A DNA stretch of 64,000 bases from Bhargavaea ullalensis (GTDB taxonomy: Bacteria; Bacillota; Bacilli; Bacillales_A; Planococcaceae): NCBI RefSeq assembly GCF_040545425.1, contig NZ_JBEPLW010000016.1, one strand, 5' to 3'. The stretch's first letter is position 1; each line of letters begins with the position of its first letter. Positions 33,910 through 42,391 of the stretch are shown piece by piece. The notes below the pieces were generated by a model. The model was not told the origin of the DNA, searched no databases, and worked only from the letters and a program-made list of their open reading frames with translations. The translations under genes and the position numbers were made by a program.

Positions 33910-34824
33910 ATGTCATTACAACAAAAAATCGAAGACGTACTAAAGGAGCAAAAAGGGGAGTTCGGCATTTACATCAAGCATCTTCAAACCGGAGAAGAAG
34001 TCAGGGTCCATGATGACCGCTTGTTCCAGATGGCAAGTGTCTTTAAAGTTCCCATCCTATTGACGCTTTTTGAACAGGTGAATCAAAGCAGACTGAAATT
34101 AGACCAGCGCATCACCATTACAGAAGAAGACAGGGTGCCGGGATCCGGTGTGTTTCAGGAGATGGATGTTGACCTGTCGGTGACGATCAAAGATCTTGCG
34201 ACGATGATGATCATTGTCAGTGATAACTTGGCGACGGATATGCTTTACCGGCTGCTTGGCCGGGATGCCATCCAAAAGACCATGGATGAATTGGGTCTGG
34301 AGCAGCTGACCATCAGGCATTCCTGCCGGGAACTGCTTTGTCTGACGGTTGGTTTGGAAGCGGCACCCTATAGCCCCGAGAGCCATAAAGAGTTGGTGTC
34401 AAGATTATATGGCGAGGGAGACTACAGCGACAGCTACGTGTTGCAGACTGACCAGGAAAACAATGTGTGCACACCAAGAGAGATGGCCGTGATTTTTGAG
34501 AAGCTGGCATCGGGCGACTTTATCAGTGACAAAGTTTGTGCAGACATCCTCGATATCTTGTTCCGGCAGCAACTGGGCCAGCGGATTCCCGGCCGCCTCC
34601 CGTCTCACGTCAAAGTAGCCCATAAAACAGGGACGATCGCCACGACGGTGAATGACGCAGGGATTGTGTATTTGCCGGGCGGAAAGGGTGAATACGTCAT
34701 CAGCGTCTTCTCGGTCGGCAATGAAGAAACATATAAAGGCGCCGAGACGATCGCCTTGATATCAGAGTTGGCCTATCACCATTTCGTTGAAAACACAGCG
34801 GGCAGTCCTGTGTTGGCTGATTAA
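33910..34824 (+). CDS. Cytosolic class A beta-lactamase-fold serine hydrolase
   Basis: A 304-residue protein of the class A beta-lactamase superfamily (beta-lactamase2 domain). Ser43-Val-Phe-Lys46, Ser104-Asp-Asn106 and Lys239-Thr-Gly241 are the three active-site motifs. The usual omega-loop ExxLN with its deacylating Glu is not evident (the region reads RHSCRELLCLTVGLE), and there is no signal peptide. Both argue against an exported resistance enzyme and for an intracellular hydrolase of peptides or lactam-like compounds. It starts 24 bases after binding protein 2, so it joins the importer cluster as a fourth, unrelated-in-detail serine hydrolase. A terminator follows. Confidence 0.78.
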   Translation: MSLQQKIEDVLKEQKGEFGIYIKHLQTGEEVRVHDDRLFQMASVFKVPILLTLFEQVNQSRLKLDQRITITEEDRVPGSGVFQEMDVDLSVTIKDLATMMIIVSDNLATDMLYRLLGRDAIQKTMDELGLEQLTIRHSCRELLCLTVGLEAAPYSPESHKELVSRLYGEGDYSDSYVLQTDQENNVCTPREMAVIFEKLASGDFISDKVCADILDILFRQQLGQRIPGRLPSHVKVAHKTGTIATTVNDAGIVYLPGGKGEYVISVFSVGNEETYKGAETIALISELAYHHFVENTAGSPVLAD

Positions 34825-34837
34825 AGGCAATAATCAC

Positions 34838-34878
34838 AAAAGCGGAATCTCCAATTGGAAATTCCGCTTTTCTTTATT
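34838..34878. terminator. Bidirectional terminator ending the peptide island
   Basis: An 11-bp perfect stem (34838-34848 with 34861-34871) has an A-run on the 5' side and a T-run on the 3' side. It serves the convergent YfcC gene too. Confidence 0.82.
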
Positions 34879-34890
34879 TCTATATATCCG

Positions 34891-36279
34891 TCAAAACGGT
34901 CCCCAGCCCATCCATACGCCGATCATGAGGTAGACGGCGCCGATGACGGTCCAGATGAGCAGGAGGGGGGCGACGAACTTGGCCCACTTGGTCCACGGCA
35001 CACCGGCGACCGCGAGGCAGGCCATGAGGACGCCGGATGTCGGCGTGATGATGTTTGTAAACCCGTCGCCCATTTTGTAGGCCTGCACGGCGACTTGGCG
35101 CGGGACTTCCATGATGTCGGCGAGCGGGGTCATGATCGGCATGACGATGACGGCCTGGCCGCTTCCGGATGTGACGAGGAAGTTGAACAGCTCATTTGCG
35201 ATGAACATGGCCACTGCACCCGCTGCGCTTGTGAATGGCGTCATGACCATGGCCATTCCTTCGACGATGGTGTCTAGGATCTTGCCGTTTTCCAGGATGA
35301 CGACGATGGAGCGGGCCATCCCGATGATGAGGGCTCCGTAGACGAGTCCTTTGGCACCGTTGAAGAACTCGGCGACGAGGTTGTTCGGGGTGATCCGGTC
35401 GATGATTGCCGTGCCGACGGCGATCACGAGGAAGATGGCGGCCATTTCATTGAGGCCCCATTGGTGCTGGAACACGCCGTAGACGTAAATGCCGATGCCG
35501 ATGGCCAGCCAAAGTAGAACAAGCTTATGTACAAGCGTCATTTGCTGGTTTTGGTCCACTTCGGCGTCTTTGTCGACTTTCGGGAATGGGTTGTCGCTTA
35601 ATACGCCTTTGGACGGGTCTTTCTGGATCTTCTTCGCGTACCAGAAGATGTAGAGCATGGTGACGAGAACGATGGTGGCGAAGATTACCGCACGGAAACC
35701 GACGCCGGAGAAAATCGGGAGTTCTGCGATCTGCTGGGCCGTTCCGGTCGTCAGTGGATCGAGGAACGCTGTGGCGAAACCGGAATAGGCGCCGAGGTAG
35801 ATGATCGACACCCCGACAATGGCGTCAAACTTCATCGAGCGGGCCAGGATGATGCCGATCGGAATGAAGGCAATGACAGCGTTGACGACGATGCCGAGCG
35901 CCCCGAAGATGGAGAACAGGATCATGACCCCGGCAATCAAGACAAGCTCTTTGTTTTTCGTTTTTTCGATTGTTTTCAGGATGAGTGCGTCGATGGCGCC
36001 GGTTGATTCGATGACCGCGAATGAACCTCCGATGATGAGGACGAGGAAGATCAGCGGGGCAGCGGCAATCATGCCTTCCTGGATGGCCAGGAACACGTCC
36101 AGCAGACCGGCTGATGAAGATTCAATCTGTGAATAGCTGCCCGGAACGACGATGGTGGCCGTATCGGTTTCTTGCCGTTCATATTCGCCTGCCGGAACGA
36201 CCCAGGTCAAAACGGCAGCCAGCGCAAGGATGATGAACAAGATGACATAGGCATCAGGCAAAGCCAATTTCTTTTTCAA
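34891..36279 (-). CDS. YfcC-family transporter (C4-dicarboxylate/basic amino acid carrier superfamily)
   Basis: A 462-residue membrane protein with about 12 helices. Family stretches include the start ALPDAYVILFIILALAAVLT followed by VVPAGEY, FLVLIIGGSFAVIESTGAI, and the repeated TSGSGQAVIVMPIMTPLADI and ITPTSGVLMACLAVAGVPW motifs in the second half. The start is TTG at 36279, with GGAGG 7 bases upstream. Related carriers move dicarboxylates, amino acids or peptides. It is divergent from the rpiR-M20-racemase operon, 121 bases away, and probably imports the substrate or exports the product of those enzymes. Confidence 0.85.
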   Translation of the reverse strand: MKKKLALPDAYVILFIILALAAVLTWVVPAGEYERQETDTATIVVPGSYSQIESSSAGLLDVFLAIQEGMIAAAPLIFLVLIIGGSFAVIESTGAIDALILKTIEKTKNKELVLIAGVMILFSIFGALGIVVNAVIAFIPIGIILARSMKFDAIVGVSIIYLGAYSGFATAFLDPLTTGTAQQIAELPIFSGVGFRAVIFATIVLVTMLYIFWYAKKIQKDPSKGVLSDNPFPKVDKDAEVDQNQQMTLVHKLVLLWLAIGIGIYVYGVFQHQWGLNEMAAIFLVIAVGTAIIDRITPNNLVAEFFNGAKGLVYGALIIGMARSIVVILENGKILDTIVEGMAMVMTPFTSAAGAVAMFIANELFNFLVTSGSGQAVIVMPIMTPLADIMEVPRQVAVQAYKMGDGFTNIITPTSGVLMACLAVAGVPWTKWAKFVAPLLLIWTVIGAVYLMIGVWMGWGPF

Positions 36280-36325
36280 TGGATGACCTCCCTCTCCGAA
36301 AGTGTTGAGTTTTCGGAATGTTGTA

Positions 36326-36354
36326 TTGACTAAGAATAGGTTAAACCATATAAT
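36326..36354 (+). promoter_or_regulatory. Sigma-A promoter of the rpiR-M20-racemase operon
   Basis: TTGACT (36326-36331), a 17-base spacer and a perfect TATAAT (36349-36354). The start would fall about 40 bases before the rpiR ATG. Confidence 0.75.
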
Positions 36355-36400
36355 TTATTTTATCAATAAAAAATTAATTCATTTAAAGCGGGGCAGTGCG

Positions 36401-37198
36401 ATGTCTTATCGGGAGAAAACGAAACAGTCATTTGATTCGTTGACGCCGGGGTTGAAGAAAGTGGGAGAGGCGCTGATGACCAGTCCGATCCTGTTTGCGA
36501 CAAAGCCGGCGCGCCAGGTGGCGGAAGTGCTTGGAGTCGGGGAGACGATGATTGTCCGTTTTTCAAAAGCCATCGGGTTCGGCGGATTCGGAGAGCTTCA
36601 GAAAGATGTAAGGAAAGCATTGATGACCGGGCCATCATTGAGCGAGGAGCGGGCCACGGGGAATGACAATTCATTTGCCGGGGTGATCAGAAGTGATATC
36701 CAAAACCTGCAGCGAACCGCGGAAGGGCTGGACACTGAAGTCGCCGATGCGATTGTCGGGATGCTGGCCGAAGCGCAAACTGTGCAGGTTGTCGGCTATT
36801 ATCAGTCGTTTCCGTTTGCCCACTGGTTTTCGTTCCTGCTGAATACCATCAAGGAGGATGTTCGGCTTTTCCGTCCTGAAACGGACATCGGCATCACGAA
36901 AAAGGGGCCGGATCATTGTGTGGTGATCTTTTCGTATTACCGGTATGCGCTCGGGACGATCCGTCTCGCGGAAGAAGCAAGGGCTAACGGGAACCGGGTG
37001 ATCGTTATTACGGATTCCTCCGTTTCGCCTGTCGTGCCGCTTGCGGACCGGGTGCTCGTCCTGGCGGGTGCGGAAAAGTCGGCCATTGAAAAAGGGCCGG
37101 TCACTTTTTCGGTGATGAATGCCTTGCTGCTCCATGTTGCGGAACGGGTGGGGAAGCTGGACTTCATCAATCCGGCCAACCAGTATTTCATTCAATAA
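36401..37198 (+). CDS. RpiR/MurR-family transcriptional regulator 2
   Basis: A 265-residue regulator with an HTH_6 domain at residues about 1-75 (ARQVAEVLGVGETMIVRFSK) and a SIS domain at about 105-245. ATG 36401 is chosen because a strong promoter lies within the longer in-frame extension to 36302, which therefore cannot all be coding. The gene starts the operon with the M20 enzyme and racemase and likely senses a substrate-derived ligand. It is distinct from RpiR 1. Confidence 0.87.
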   Translation: MSYREKTKQSFDSLTPGLKKVGEALMTSPILFATKPARQVAEVLGVGETMIVRFSKAIGFGGFGELQKDVRKALMTGPSLSEERATGNDNSFAGVIRSDIQNLQRTAEGLDTEVADAIVGMLAEAQTVQVVGYYQSFPFAHWFSFLLNTIKEDVRLFRPETDIGITKKGPDHCVVIFSYYRYALGTIRLAEEARANGNRVIVITDSSVSPVVPLADRVLVLAGAEKSAIEKGPVTFSVMNALLLHVAERVGKLDFINPANQYFIQ

Positions 37199-37214
37199 GA
37201 AGGGGGAGTTTCAC

Positions 37215-38348
37215 ATGAACGAGCTGAAGGAACGCGTACAAGAGACATTTGAGCACTTCCATGAACACCCGGAGCTGAGCTGGGAAGAAGTGGAGACGAC
37301 GAAGAGGGTCGCAGAGCTGTTGGAGGAAGCGGGATGCCGTGTGCGCACGTTTGACGATTGCACGGGCGTTGTGGGTGAAATCGGGAATTTCGGCGAGGGC
37401 CGTCCGGTGATTGCGGTCCGTGCCGACATGGACGCGCTGTACCAGGAAGTGCAGGGAGAGATGAAGGCCAACCATTCATGCGGCCATGATGCGCACATGA
37501 CGATGGTGCTCGGGACGCTTTGGACTATTCGGCAGCATCCTGAGATTCTGGACAAGATCGGCATCCGGTTCATTTTCCAGCCTGCGGAGGAAGTCGGCGC
37601 GGGCGCCTTGAAGCTGGTGGAAAAAGGGGTGGTCGACGATGTGGATTACTACTATGGCATCCATCTTCGCCCGTTCCAGGAAACGCCGGACGGAAAGGCG
37701 TCGCCGGCCATCGTGCACGGGGCGACCGGCTCGATTGCATTCGAGATCAGAGGCGATGACGCACACGGCGCACGGCCGCATTTAACGCACAATGCGGTGG
37801 AAATCGGCAATTATCTGATCAATGCGTTCCATACGATCCATCTGGACCCGAACATCGCCCATACGGCGAAAGTCACGCGTTTTCTCGCCGGCGGGCGCAA
37901 CATCAACATCATTCCGGGAAGCGCACAGATGGCGCTCGACATCCGGGCGCAGACAAATGAAGTGATGGACCAGCTCCGCGCCAGGATTCTGGAAATCATC
38001 CAGTCTGCAAGGGATCTGTACCACGTGGAGATCAACATCACGGAGGATTTCGGAATTGCCGCTGCAGAAGTGAATGCGGAGGCGGAAGAAGTGGCACGCC
38101 AGGCGATCGTCCGGACGCTGGGGGAGGAAAACCTGACCGATCCGATCATTACGCCGGGCGGGGATGATTTTCATTTCTATACGATCAAGCGTCCGCAGGT
38201 GAAAGCGACGATGGTCGGCCTCGGATGCGGGCTTGCGCCGGGACTGCATCATCCGGATATGTCATTTAACCGGGAAGCGATGATGAACGGCATCCGGGTG
38301 CTGTCCGAAATTCTCGCGATTCATGCAGAAGGAGTGGAAGAAAGATGA
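37215..38348 (+). CDS. M20-family amidohydrolase/deacylase
   Basis: A 377-residue dimetal peptidase-family M20D enzyme (N-acyl-amino-acid or aminobenzoyl-glutamate amidohydrolase type). The DMDAL strand (71-75), Cys89-Gly-His91-Asp-Ala-His94 and the Glu pair in FQPAEEVGAGA (125-126) give the metal ligands and general base. A lid/dimerisation domain occupies about 180-295. ATG 37215 follows AGGGGGAG. It overlaps the racemase gene by 4 bases, so the two enzymes are made together. An N-acyl amino acid, for example N-succinyl or N-acetyl, is the likely substrate. Confidence 0.87.
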   Translation: MNELKERVQETFEHFHEHPELSWEEVETTKRVAELLEEAGCRVRTFDDCTGVVGEIGNFGEGRPVIAVRADMDALYQEVQGEMKANHSCGHDAHMTMVLGTLWTIRQHPEILDKIGIRFIFQPAEEVGAGALKLVEKGVVDDVDYYYGIHLRPFQETPDGKASPAIVHGATGSIAFEIRGDDAHGARPHLTHNAVEIGNYLINAFHTIHLDPNIAHTAKVTRFLAGGRNINIIPGSAQMALDIRAQTNEVMDQLRARILEIIQSARDLYHVEINITEDFGIAAAEVNAEAEEVARQAIVRTLGEENLTDPIITPGGDDFHFYTIKRPQVKATMVGLGCGLAPGLHHPDMSFNREAMMNGIRVLSEILAIHAEGVEER

Positions 38349-39490
38349 AATCCGTCAAATTGAGTGAAGTCCGCCTGCACCATGTGAACGTCTCGTTGAT
38401 CGCGCCGTTCACCACGAGTTTCGGAACGATGGAAAACAAAGATGTGTGCCTGGTGGAGGTCGTGGACGAATCCGGCGTTTCCGGCTGGGGTGAAACCGCG
38501 ACAAGCAACGAACCTTATTATAATGAAGAAACGACTGCAACGGCCGTTTACATGCTGAAGGAATTTTTCATTCCCCGCCTGTTGCACCGGGAGATCAAAC
38601 ATCCGTCGGAAGTTCATGAGATGCTCCAGTTTGTGCGTCGCAACAACATCGCCAAAGCCGCCATCGAGACAGCGATCTGGGATGCGTTCGCAAAGAAAAA
38701 CGGGCAGTCGATTGCCGGATTGATCGGCGGAACCAAAGAAGAAATCGAGTCCGGCAAGAGCATCGGCATCCAGGAAAGCCCGGATGTGCTCGTGGAAAAA
38801 GTCCGCGGATATGTCGAGGAAGGATTCCGCAAAATCAAAGTGAAGATCAAGCCGGGTGCCGACATTGAATACATGCGGGCCGTCCGCGAAGCGTTCCCGG
38901 ACATCGCGCTCATGGCAGACGCCAACTCGGCCTATACACTGGATGACGCCGAACATCTGAAGCAGCTGGATGAGCTGGACCTGCTGATGATCGAACAGCC
39001 GCTCGCCCATGATGACATCATCGACCATGCGACACTGCAGAAACAGATCAAGACGCCCGTGTGTCTGGATGAAAGCATTCATACTTATGAAGATGCTCGA
39101 AAAGCGATCGAACTCGGCAGCTGCCAAATCATCAACATCAAAATCGGACGTGTCGGCGGCCTGGAAGAGTCCCGCCGGATCCACGACCTGTGCATGGAAA
39201 ACGGCATCGCCGTCTGGTGCGGCGGCATGCTCGAAACCGGCGTCGGACGCGCACACAACATCCAGATGACGACGCTGCCGAACTTCACCATTCCCGGCGA
39301 CACCGCCCCGTCGAGCCACTACTGGACCGAAGACATCGTCACACCGGAAATTGAAATGCATGACGGCTTGATCCGGGTGCCGGACGGCATCGGGATCGGC
39401 TATGAAGTGGACCCGGTGAAACTGGCGAAAGTGAAGCAGTCGGAAGACCGCATCACGAGCACGGAAACAGCGCACCCGATTCCGGAGTGA
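38345..39490 (+). CDS. Enolase-superfamily N-acylamino-acid racemase/o-succinylbenzoate synthase-like
   Basis: A 381-residue muconate-lactonising-type enolase. Catalytic residues are visible: Lys165-x-Lys167 in the KIKVKIKPG strand, metal ligands Asp192 (ADANSAY), Glu217 (IEQPL) and Asp242 (LDESI), and the opposite base Lys266 (INIKIGRVGG). This is the OSBS/NSAR pattern. OSBS makes menaquinone precursor; NSAR racemises N-succinyl or N-acyl amino acids. No men genes are nearby, whereas an M20 deacylase overlaps it by 4 bases, so the racemase role is favoured: D-N-acyl to L-N-acyl, then hydrolysis to the L-amino acid. A terminator follows. Confidence 0.83.
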   Translation: MKSVKLSEVRLHHVNVSLIAPFTTSFGTMENKDVCLVEVVDESGVSGWGETATSNEPYYNEETTATAVYMLKEFFIPRLLHREIKHPSEVHEMLQFVRRNNIAKAAIETAIWDAFAKKNGQSIAGLIGGTKEEIESGKSIGIQESPDVLVEKVRGYVEEGFRKIKVKIKPGADIEYMRAVREAFPDIALMADANSAYTLDDAEHLKQLDELDLLMIEQPLAHDDIIDHATLQKQIKTPVCLDESIHTYEDARKAIELGSCQIINIKIGRVGGLEESRRIHDLCMENGIAVWCGGMLETGVGRAHNIQMTTLPNFTIPGDTAPSSHYWTEDIVTPEIEMHDGLIRVPDGIGIGYEVDPVKLAKVKQSEDRITSTETAHPIPE

Positions 39491-39511
39491 ATAGCGAATA
39501 AGTGAGGACAA

Positions 39512-39545
39512 GCCCCTGACCGGTGTTGCGGTCAGGGGCTTTTTA
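39512..39545 (+). terminator. Strong terminator after the racemase gene
   Basis: A 12-bp perfect GC-rich stem (39512-39523 with 39530-39541) followed by T-run. Confidence 0.88.
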
Positions 39546-39605
39546 GGAGAAATCGGCTGCGGACCCCCCAGCCTGTACAGTTCGTCCGGCAGTCCGGTTC
39601 AATGT

Positions 39606-39668
39606 TTGACACAGTGTAAAAGTGATGGAGGGGCCGGACTTTGTATAATTGAAATAGTCAAATTTCAA
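39606..39668 (+). promoter_or_regulatory. Control region of the amidohydrolase-nitrilase operon
   Basis: A perfect TTGACA (39606) and a perfect TATAAT (39644) are 32 bases apart, too far to act together, so each needs a weaker partner. The dyad TTGAAAT (39649-39655) and ATTTCAA (39662-39668) lies over the expected start site downstream of TATAAT and is a likely operator. Confidence 0.42.
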
Positions 39669-39679
39669 GGAGGAGACCG

Positions 39680-41299
39680 ATGAAGGCAGATATCGTGTTC
39701 CAAAACGGAGAAGTCATCACAGTCAATGAACGAGACGAAGTCTGCGAAGCGGTGGCTGTGGCGGGCAACCGGATTGTGGCGGTCGGGTCGGATAAGGAAA
39801 TGTCGGACTGGATCGGCCCGGATACCGAGGTAGTGAATCTGGGCGGAAAGACGCTGATGCCGGGAATCATCGACGCGCATCTTCACTTTGTTCTTTATGG
39901 GCTGAATCAGATGAATATCAGCTGCAAGCAACCGGAGATGGATTCCGTCGCCAATGTTTTGAAAGCGCTTCAAAAACGGGCTTCTGAAACGCCGGCGGGT
40001 GAATGGGTGCGCGCCTGGGGATTCAATGAGTCGGCCGTCTCAGAAGAGCGTTATCCGACAAGAGAAGAACTGGACGCCGTTTCGGCGGAGCATCCAATCA
40101 TCATTGCCCGCACATGCAGCCATATCGGGATCGCCAATTCAAAAGCACTGGAGCTTGCGGGCATTGAGGCGGAAACACCGGATCCCCCCGGCGGCATCAT
40201 CGAACGGAACCCGGATGGATCGCTGACCGGCAGGCTGATCGAGAATGCCTATATGGCGTTCAACGCGGCCGCCCGTTATTCCACTGAGGAGCTGGCGCAG
40301 GCCATGCAGCTGGCCCAGCAGCAGTTCTTTGAAAAAGGGATCACGAGCGTCCACGAGGCGGGGGCATTCGATGAGGAAAGCTACCGGATGATGCAGCTGG
40401 CATCCGGTGACGGAGACTTGAAGCTGCGGATCTACGCCATGATCGGCACATTGAATGATTGCCGGACATTCACGCTCAACATGATGGAATCGGGAGTTGT
40501 GACGGGGACAGGAAATGACCGGTTTAAAATCGGCCCGGCGAAGCTGTTCCTTGATGGCAGCTCCACAGGACCGACGATTGCAACGCGTGAAGGGTACACG
40601 AGCGATCCGGACGATCATGGGATTTTGGTTTATTCGGATGATGAAGTGTACGAAGTGCTCGGCGAAGCGCATCGCCGGGGATATCAGCTGACGGTGCATG
40701 CACAGGGCGACCGGGCGGTGGAGCAGTATCTCGATGTGATCGAACGGGCACTGAAAGAGCATCCGCGCAAGCACCGGCACCGGATCGAGCATGCGGGCGT
40801 AACGCCGCCGGACCTCCAGAAGAGGATGAAGGAACTCGGAGTGATTCCGATTCCGAATCCGCCGTTCCCCTACGAGTTTGGAGAAACCTATTTCCAGCAT
40901 TACGGTGAGCGGACGGAATTCATGTATCCGGCAAGGGACTTCCTCGATCTGGGAATTCCGTGTGCCGCCGGATCGGACGCGCCGGTGACGACGGTCGAGC
41001 CGATGATCGGGCTGCATACCGCGGTGAACCGCAAAACCGCCGCCGGCAATGACTTTGGCATTCGTCAGAGAGTCAGCCTGCTTGAGGCGATCCGGATGTA
41101 CACATACAATGCGGCCTACGCCAGCTTCGACGAGCAGAAAAAGGGCAGCCTTGAAGCAGGAAAGCTGGCCGATCTCATCGTGCTGGACCGGGCGATCTTG
41201 AAGGAGCCGGCCCACCGGATCAAAGAGGCCCGCGTGGAAATGACAATGATCGACGGCGAAAAAGTGTTTGAACGAAAGCCGTCGGCCGTAAAGGGATAA
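39680..41299 (+). CDS. YtcJ-type amidohydrolase family protein
   Basis: A 539-residue amidohydrolase (Amidohydro_3, YtcJ/NfdA subgroup). The metal site is built from the HLH in IIDAHLHF, His in TVHAQGDRA and RIEHAGV, and Asp in AAGSDAPV. The typical C-terminal segment is ARVEMTMIDGEKVFE. Family members hydrolyse N-formyl, N-acyl or cyclic amide compounds. GGAGG precedes the ATG by 7 bases. It leads an operon with a nitrilase-family amidase, DUF3311 and a sodium symporter, so a hydantoin-, amide- or similar nitrogenous substrate is plausible. Confidence 0.85.
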   Translation: MKADIVFQNGEVITVNERDEVCEAVAVAGNRIVAVGSDKEMSDWIGPDTEVVNLGGKTLMPGIIDAHLHFVLYGLNQMNISCKQPEMDSVANVLKALQKRASETPAGEWVRAWGFNESAVSEERYPTREELDAVSAEHPIIIARTCSHIGIANSKALELAGIEAETPDPPGGIIERNPDGSLTGRLIENAYMAFNAAARYSTEELAQAMQLAQQQFFEKGITSVHEAGAFDEESYRMMQLASGDGDLKLRIYAMIGTLNDCRTFTLNMMESGVVTGTGNDRFKIGPAKLFLDGSSTGPTIATREGYTSDPDDHGILVYSDDEVYEVLGEAHRRGYQLTVHAQGDRAVEQYLDVIERALKEHPRKHRHRIEHAGVTPPDLQKRMKELGVIPIPNPPFPYEFGETYFQHYGERTEFMYPARDFLDLGIPCAAGSDAPVTTVEPMIGLHTAVNRKTAAGNDFGIRQRVSLLEAIRMYTYNAAYASFDEQKKGSLEAGKLADLIVLDRAILKEPAHRIKEARVEMTMIDGEKVFERKPSAVKG

Positions 41300-41312
41300 G
41301 GGGGTTGCGGAG

Positions 41313-42197
41313 ATGGAGGTTCAGGTGACGAGCTGCCAGATTGAAATCCGGCCGGTCGGAAGCTTTCTAGAGTTTGAGGAGCAGGTCAGGCATGCATTTG
41401 AAAGGGTGCCGGCAGAAAGTGACTACGTGTTGTTGCCGGAACTGTTTACACTCGGGCTGCTGACGACCTTTGAAGATTTTGAGTCGATGCCGGTGACCGA
41501 TTACCGGAGGCTGGCCGGATTTTTGGATGAATACAAGGCTCTGTTCTCGGCACTGTCAGAAGAGCGCGGGCAGGTAATCCTTGCCGGCACCACACTGGAA
41601 GAAGACGGCGGCCGGCTGTTTAATACGGCGTTTATCTTCAGCCCGGACGGCCGGATTCAGAGCCATCGAAAAACCCATATCTTCCCGGGCGAAGCGGCCT
41701 GGAATACATCGGAAGGAGACAGGCTGGAGGTCTTTTCCGCCGGGCCGGTGACTTTTGGCATGGCGGTCTGCTATGAGATGGAGATACCGGAAATTTCGGC
41801 GATCTATCAGCAGAAAGGGGCCGATCTTATCTTCTGTCCGTCATTTACCTTCACGCCACACGGGTTTTGGCGGGTCCGTCACTGCACGCATGCACGGGCA
41901 ATCGAAAATCAGGTGTATGCCGTGCATTGTCCGACTGTCGGACCGGGCTACGGGATCATCAAGCCGGGGTTTGGAACCGGTGCGGTTCTCTCTCCTTGCG
42001 ATCTTGCCTGGACGGAAAGCGGTGTGCTTGCGGAGGGTTCTGAGGAGGAGCGCATTGTGACAGCAAAACTTTCAATGGAAGCACTGTACGAGAATCGCCG
42101 GACGGGTGCCGCCACGACTGTGCGTGACCGGCGGCGCAGAAAGAGTTTATATGAGAATGAATCGGGCGGAGTGGACCGGGGAGGAATGATCAGATGA
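41313..42197 (+). CDS. Carbon-nitrogen hydrolase (nitrilase superfamily amidase)
   Basis: A 294-residue nitrilase-superfamily enzyme. The catalytic triad is Glu in LLPELF (about residue 44), Lys in HRKTHIFPGE and Cys in GMAVCYEMEIPE. Such enzymes hydrolyse amides, carbamoyl groups or omega-amides in the cytosol. The C-terminal tail is long and charged (RDRRRRKSLYENESGG). It lies 13 bases after the YtcJ gene and overlaps DUF3311 by 4 bases, so it is likely the second hydrolytic step in the same pathway. Confidence 0.87.
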   Translation: MEVQVTSCQIEIRPVGSFLEFEEQVRHAFERVPAESDYVLLPELFTLGLLTTFEDFESMPVTDYRRLAGFLDEYKALFSALSEERGQVILAGTTLEEDGGRLFNTAFIFSPDGRIQSHRKTHIFPGEAAWNTSEGDRLEVFSAGPVTFGMAVCYEMEIPEISAIYQQKGADLIFCPSFTFTPHGFWRVRHCTHARAIENQVYAVHCPTVGPGYGIIKPGFGTGAVLSPCDLAWTESGVLAEGSEEERIVTAKLSMEALYENRRTGAATTVRDRRRRKSLYENESGGVDRGGMIR

Positions 42198-42391
42198 AGA
42201 AACCGCAATTGCTGTTGCTGATCCCGTTCATCGGGATGGCGTTCTGTTTGCCATTGGCCAATAAAATCGAGCCATATGTTCTGGGCCTTCCGTTTTTCAT
42301 GTTCTGGATTGTCCTTTGGATGGTGCTGTCATCGCTGATCATGTGGATCGTGTACCGTCTTGAATATGGCCGGAAGGAGGAAAAAGCATGA
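42194..42391 (+). CDS. DUF3311 small membrane protein
   Basis: A 65-residue protein with two transmembrane helices (about 5-22 and 28-52; LLLLIPFIGMAFCLPLANKI), the DUF3311 pattern. DUF3311 genes usually sit directly before a sodium:solute symporter gene and are presumed accessory subunits, as here, where a 4-base ATGA overlap links both. Confidence 0.87.
   Translation: MKKPQLLLLIPFIGMAFCLPLANKIEPYVLGLPFFMFWIVLWMVLSSLIMWIVYRLEYGRKEEKA

Noticed and set aside
33910..34824. The class-A-fold gene as an antibiotic-resistance beta-lactamase
   Set aside because: No signal peptide, no visible omega-loop ExxLN, and a peptide-import operon context.
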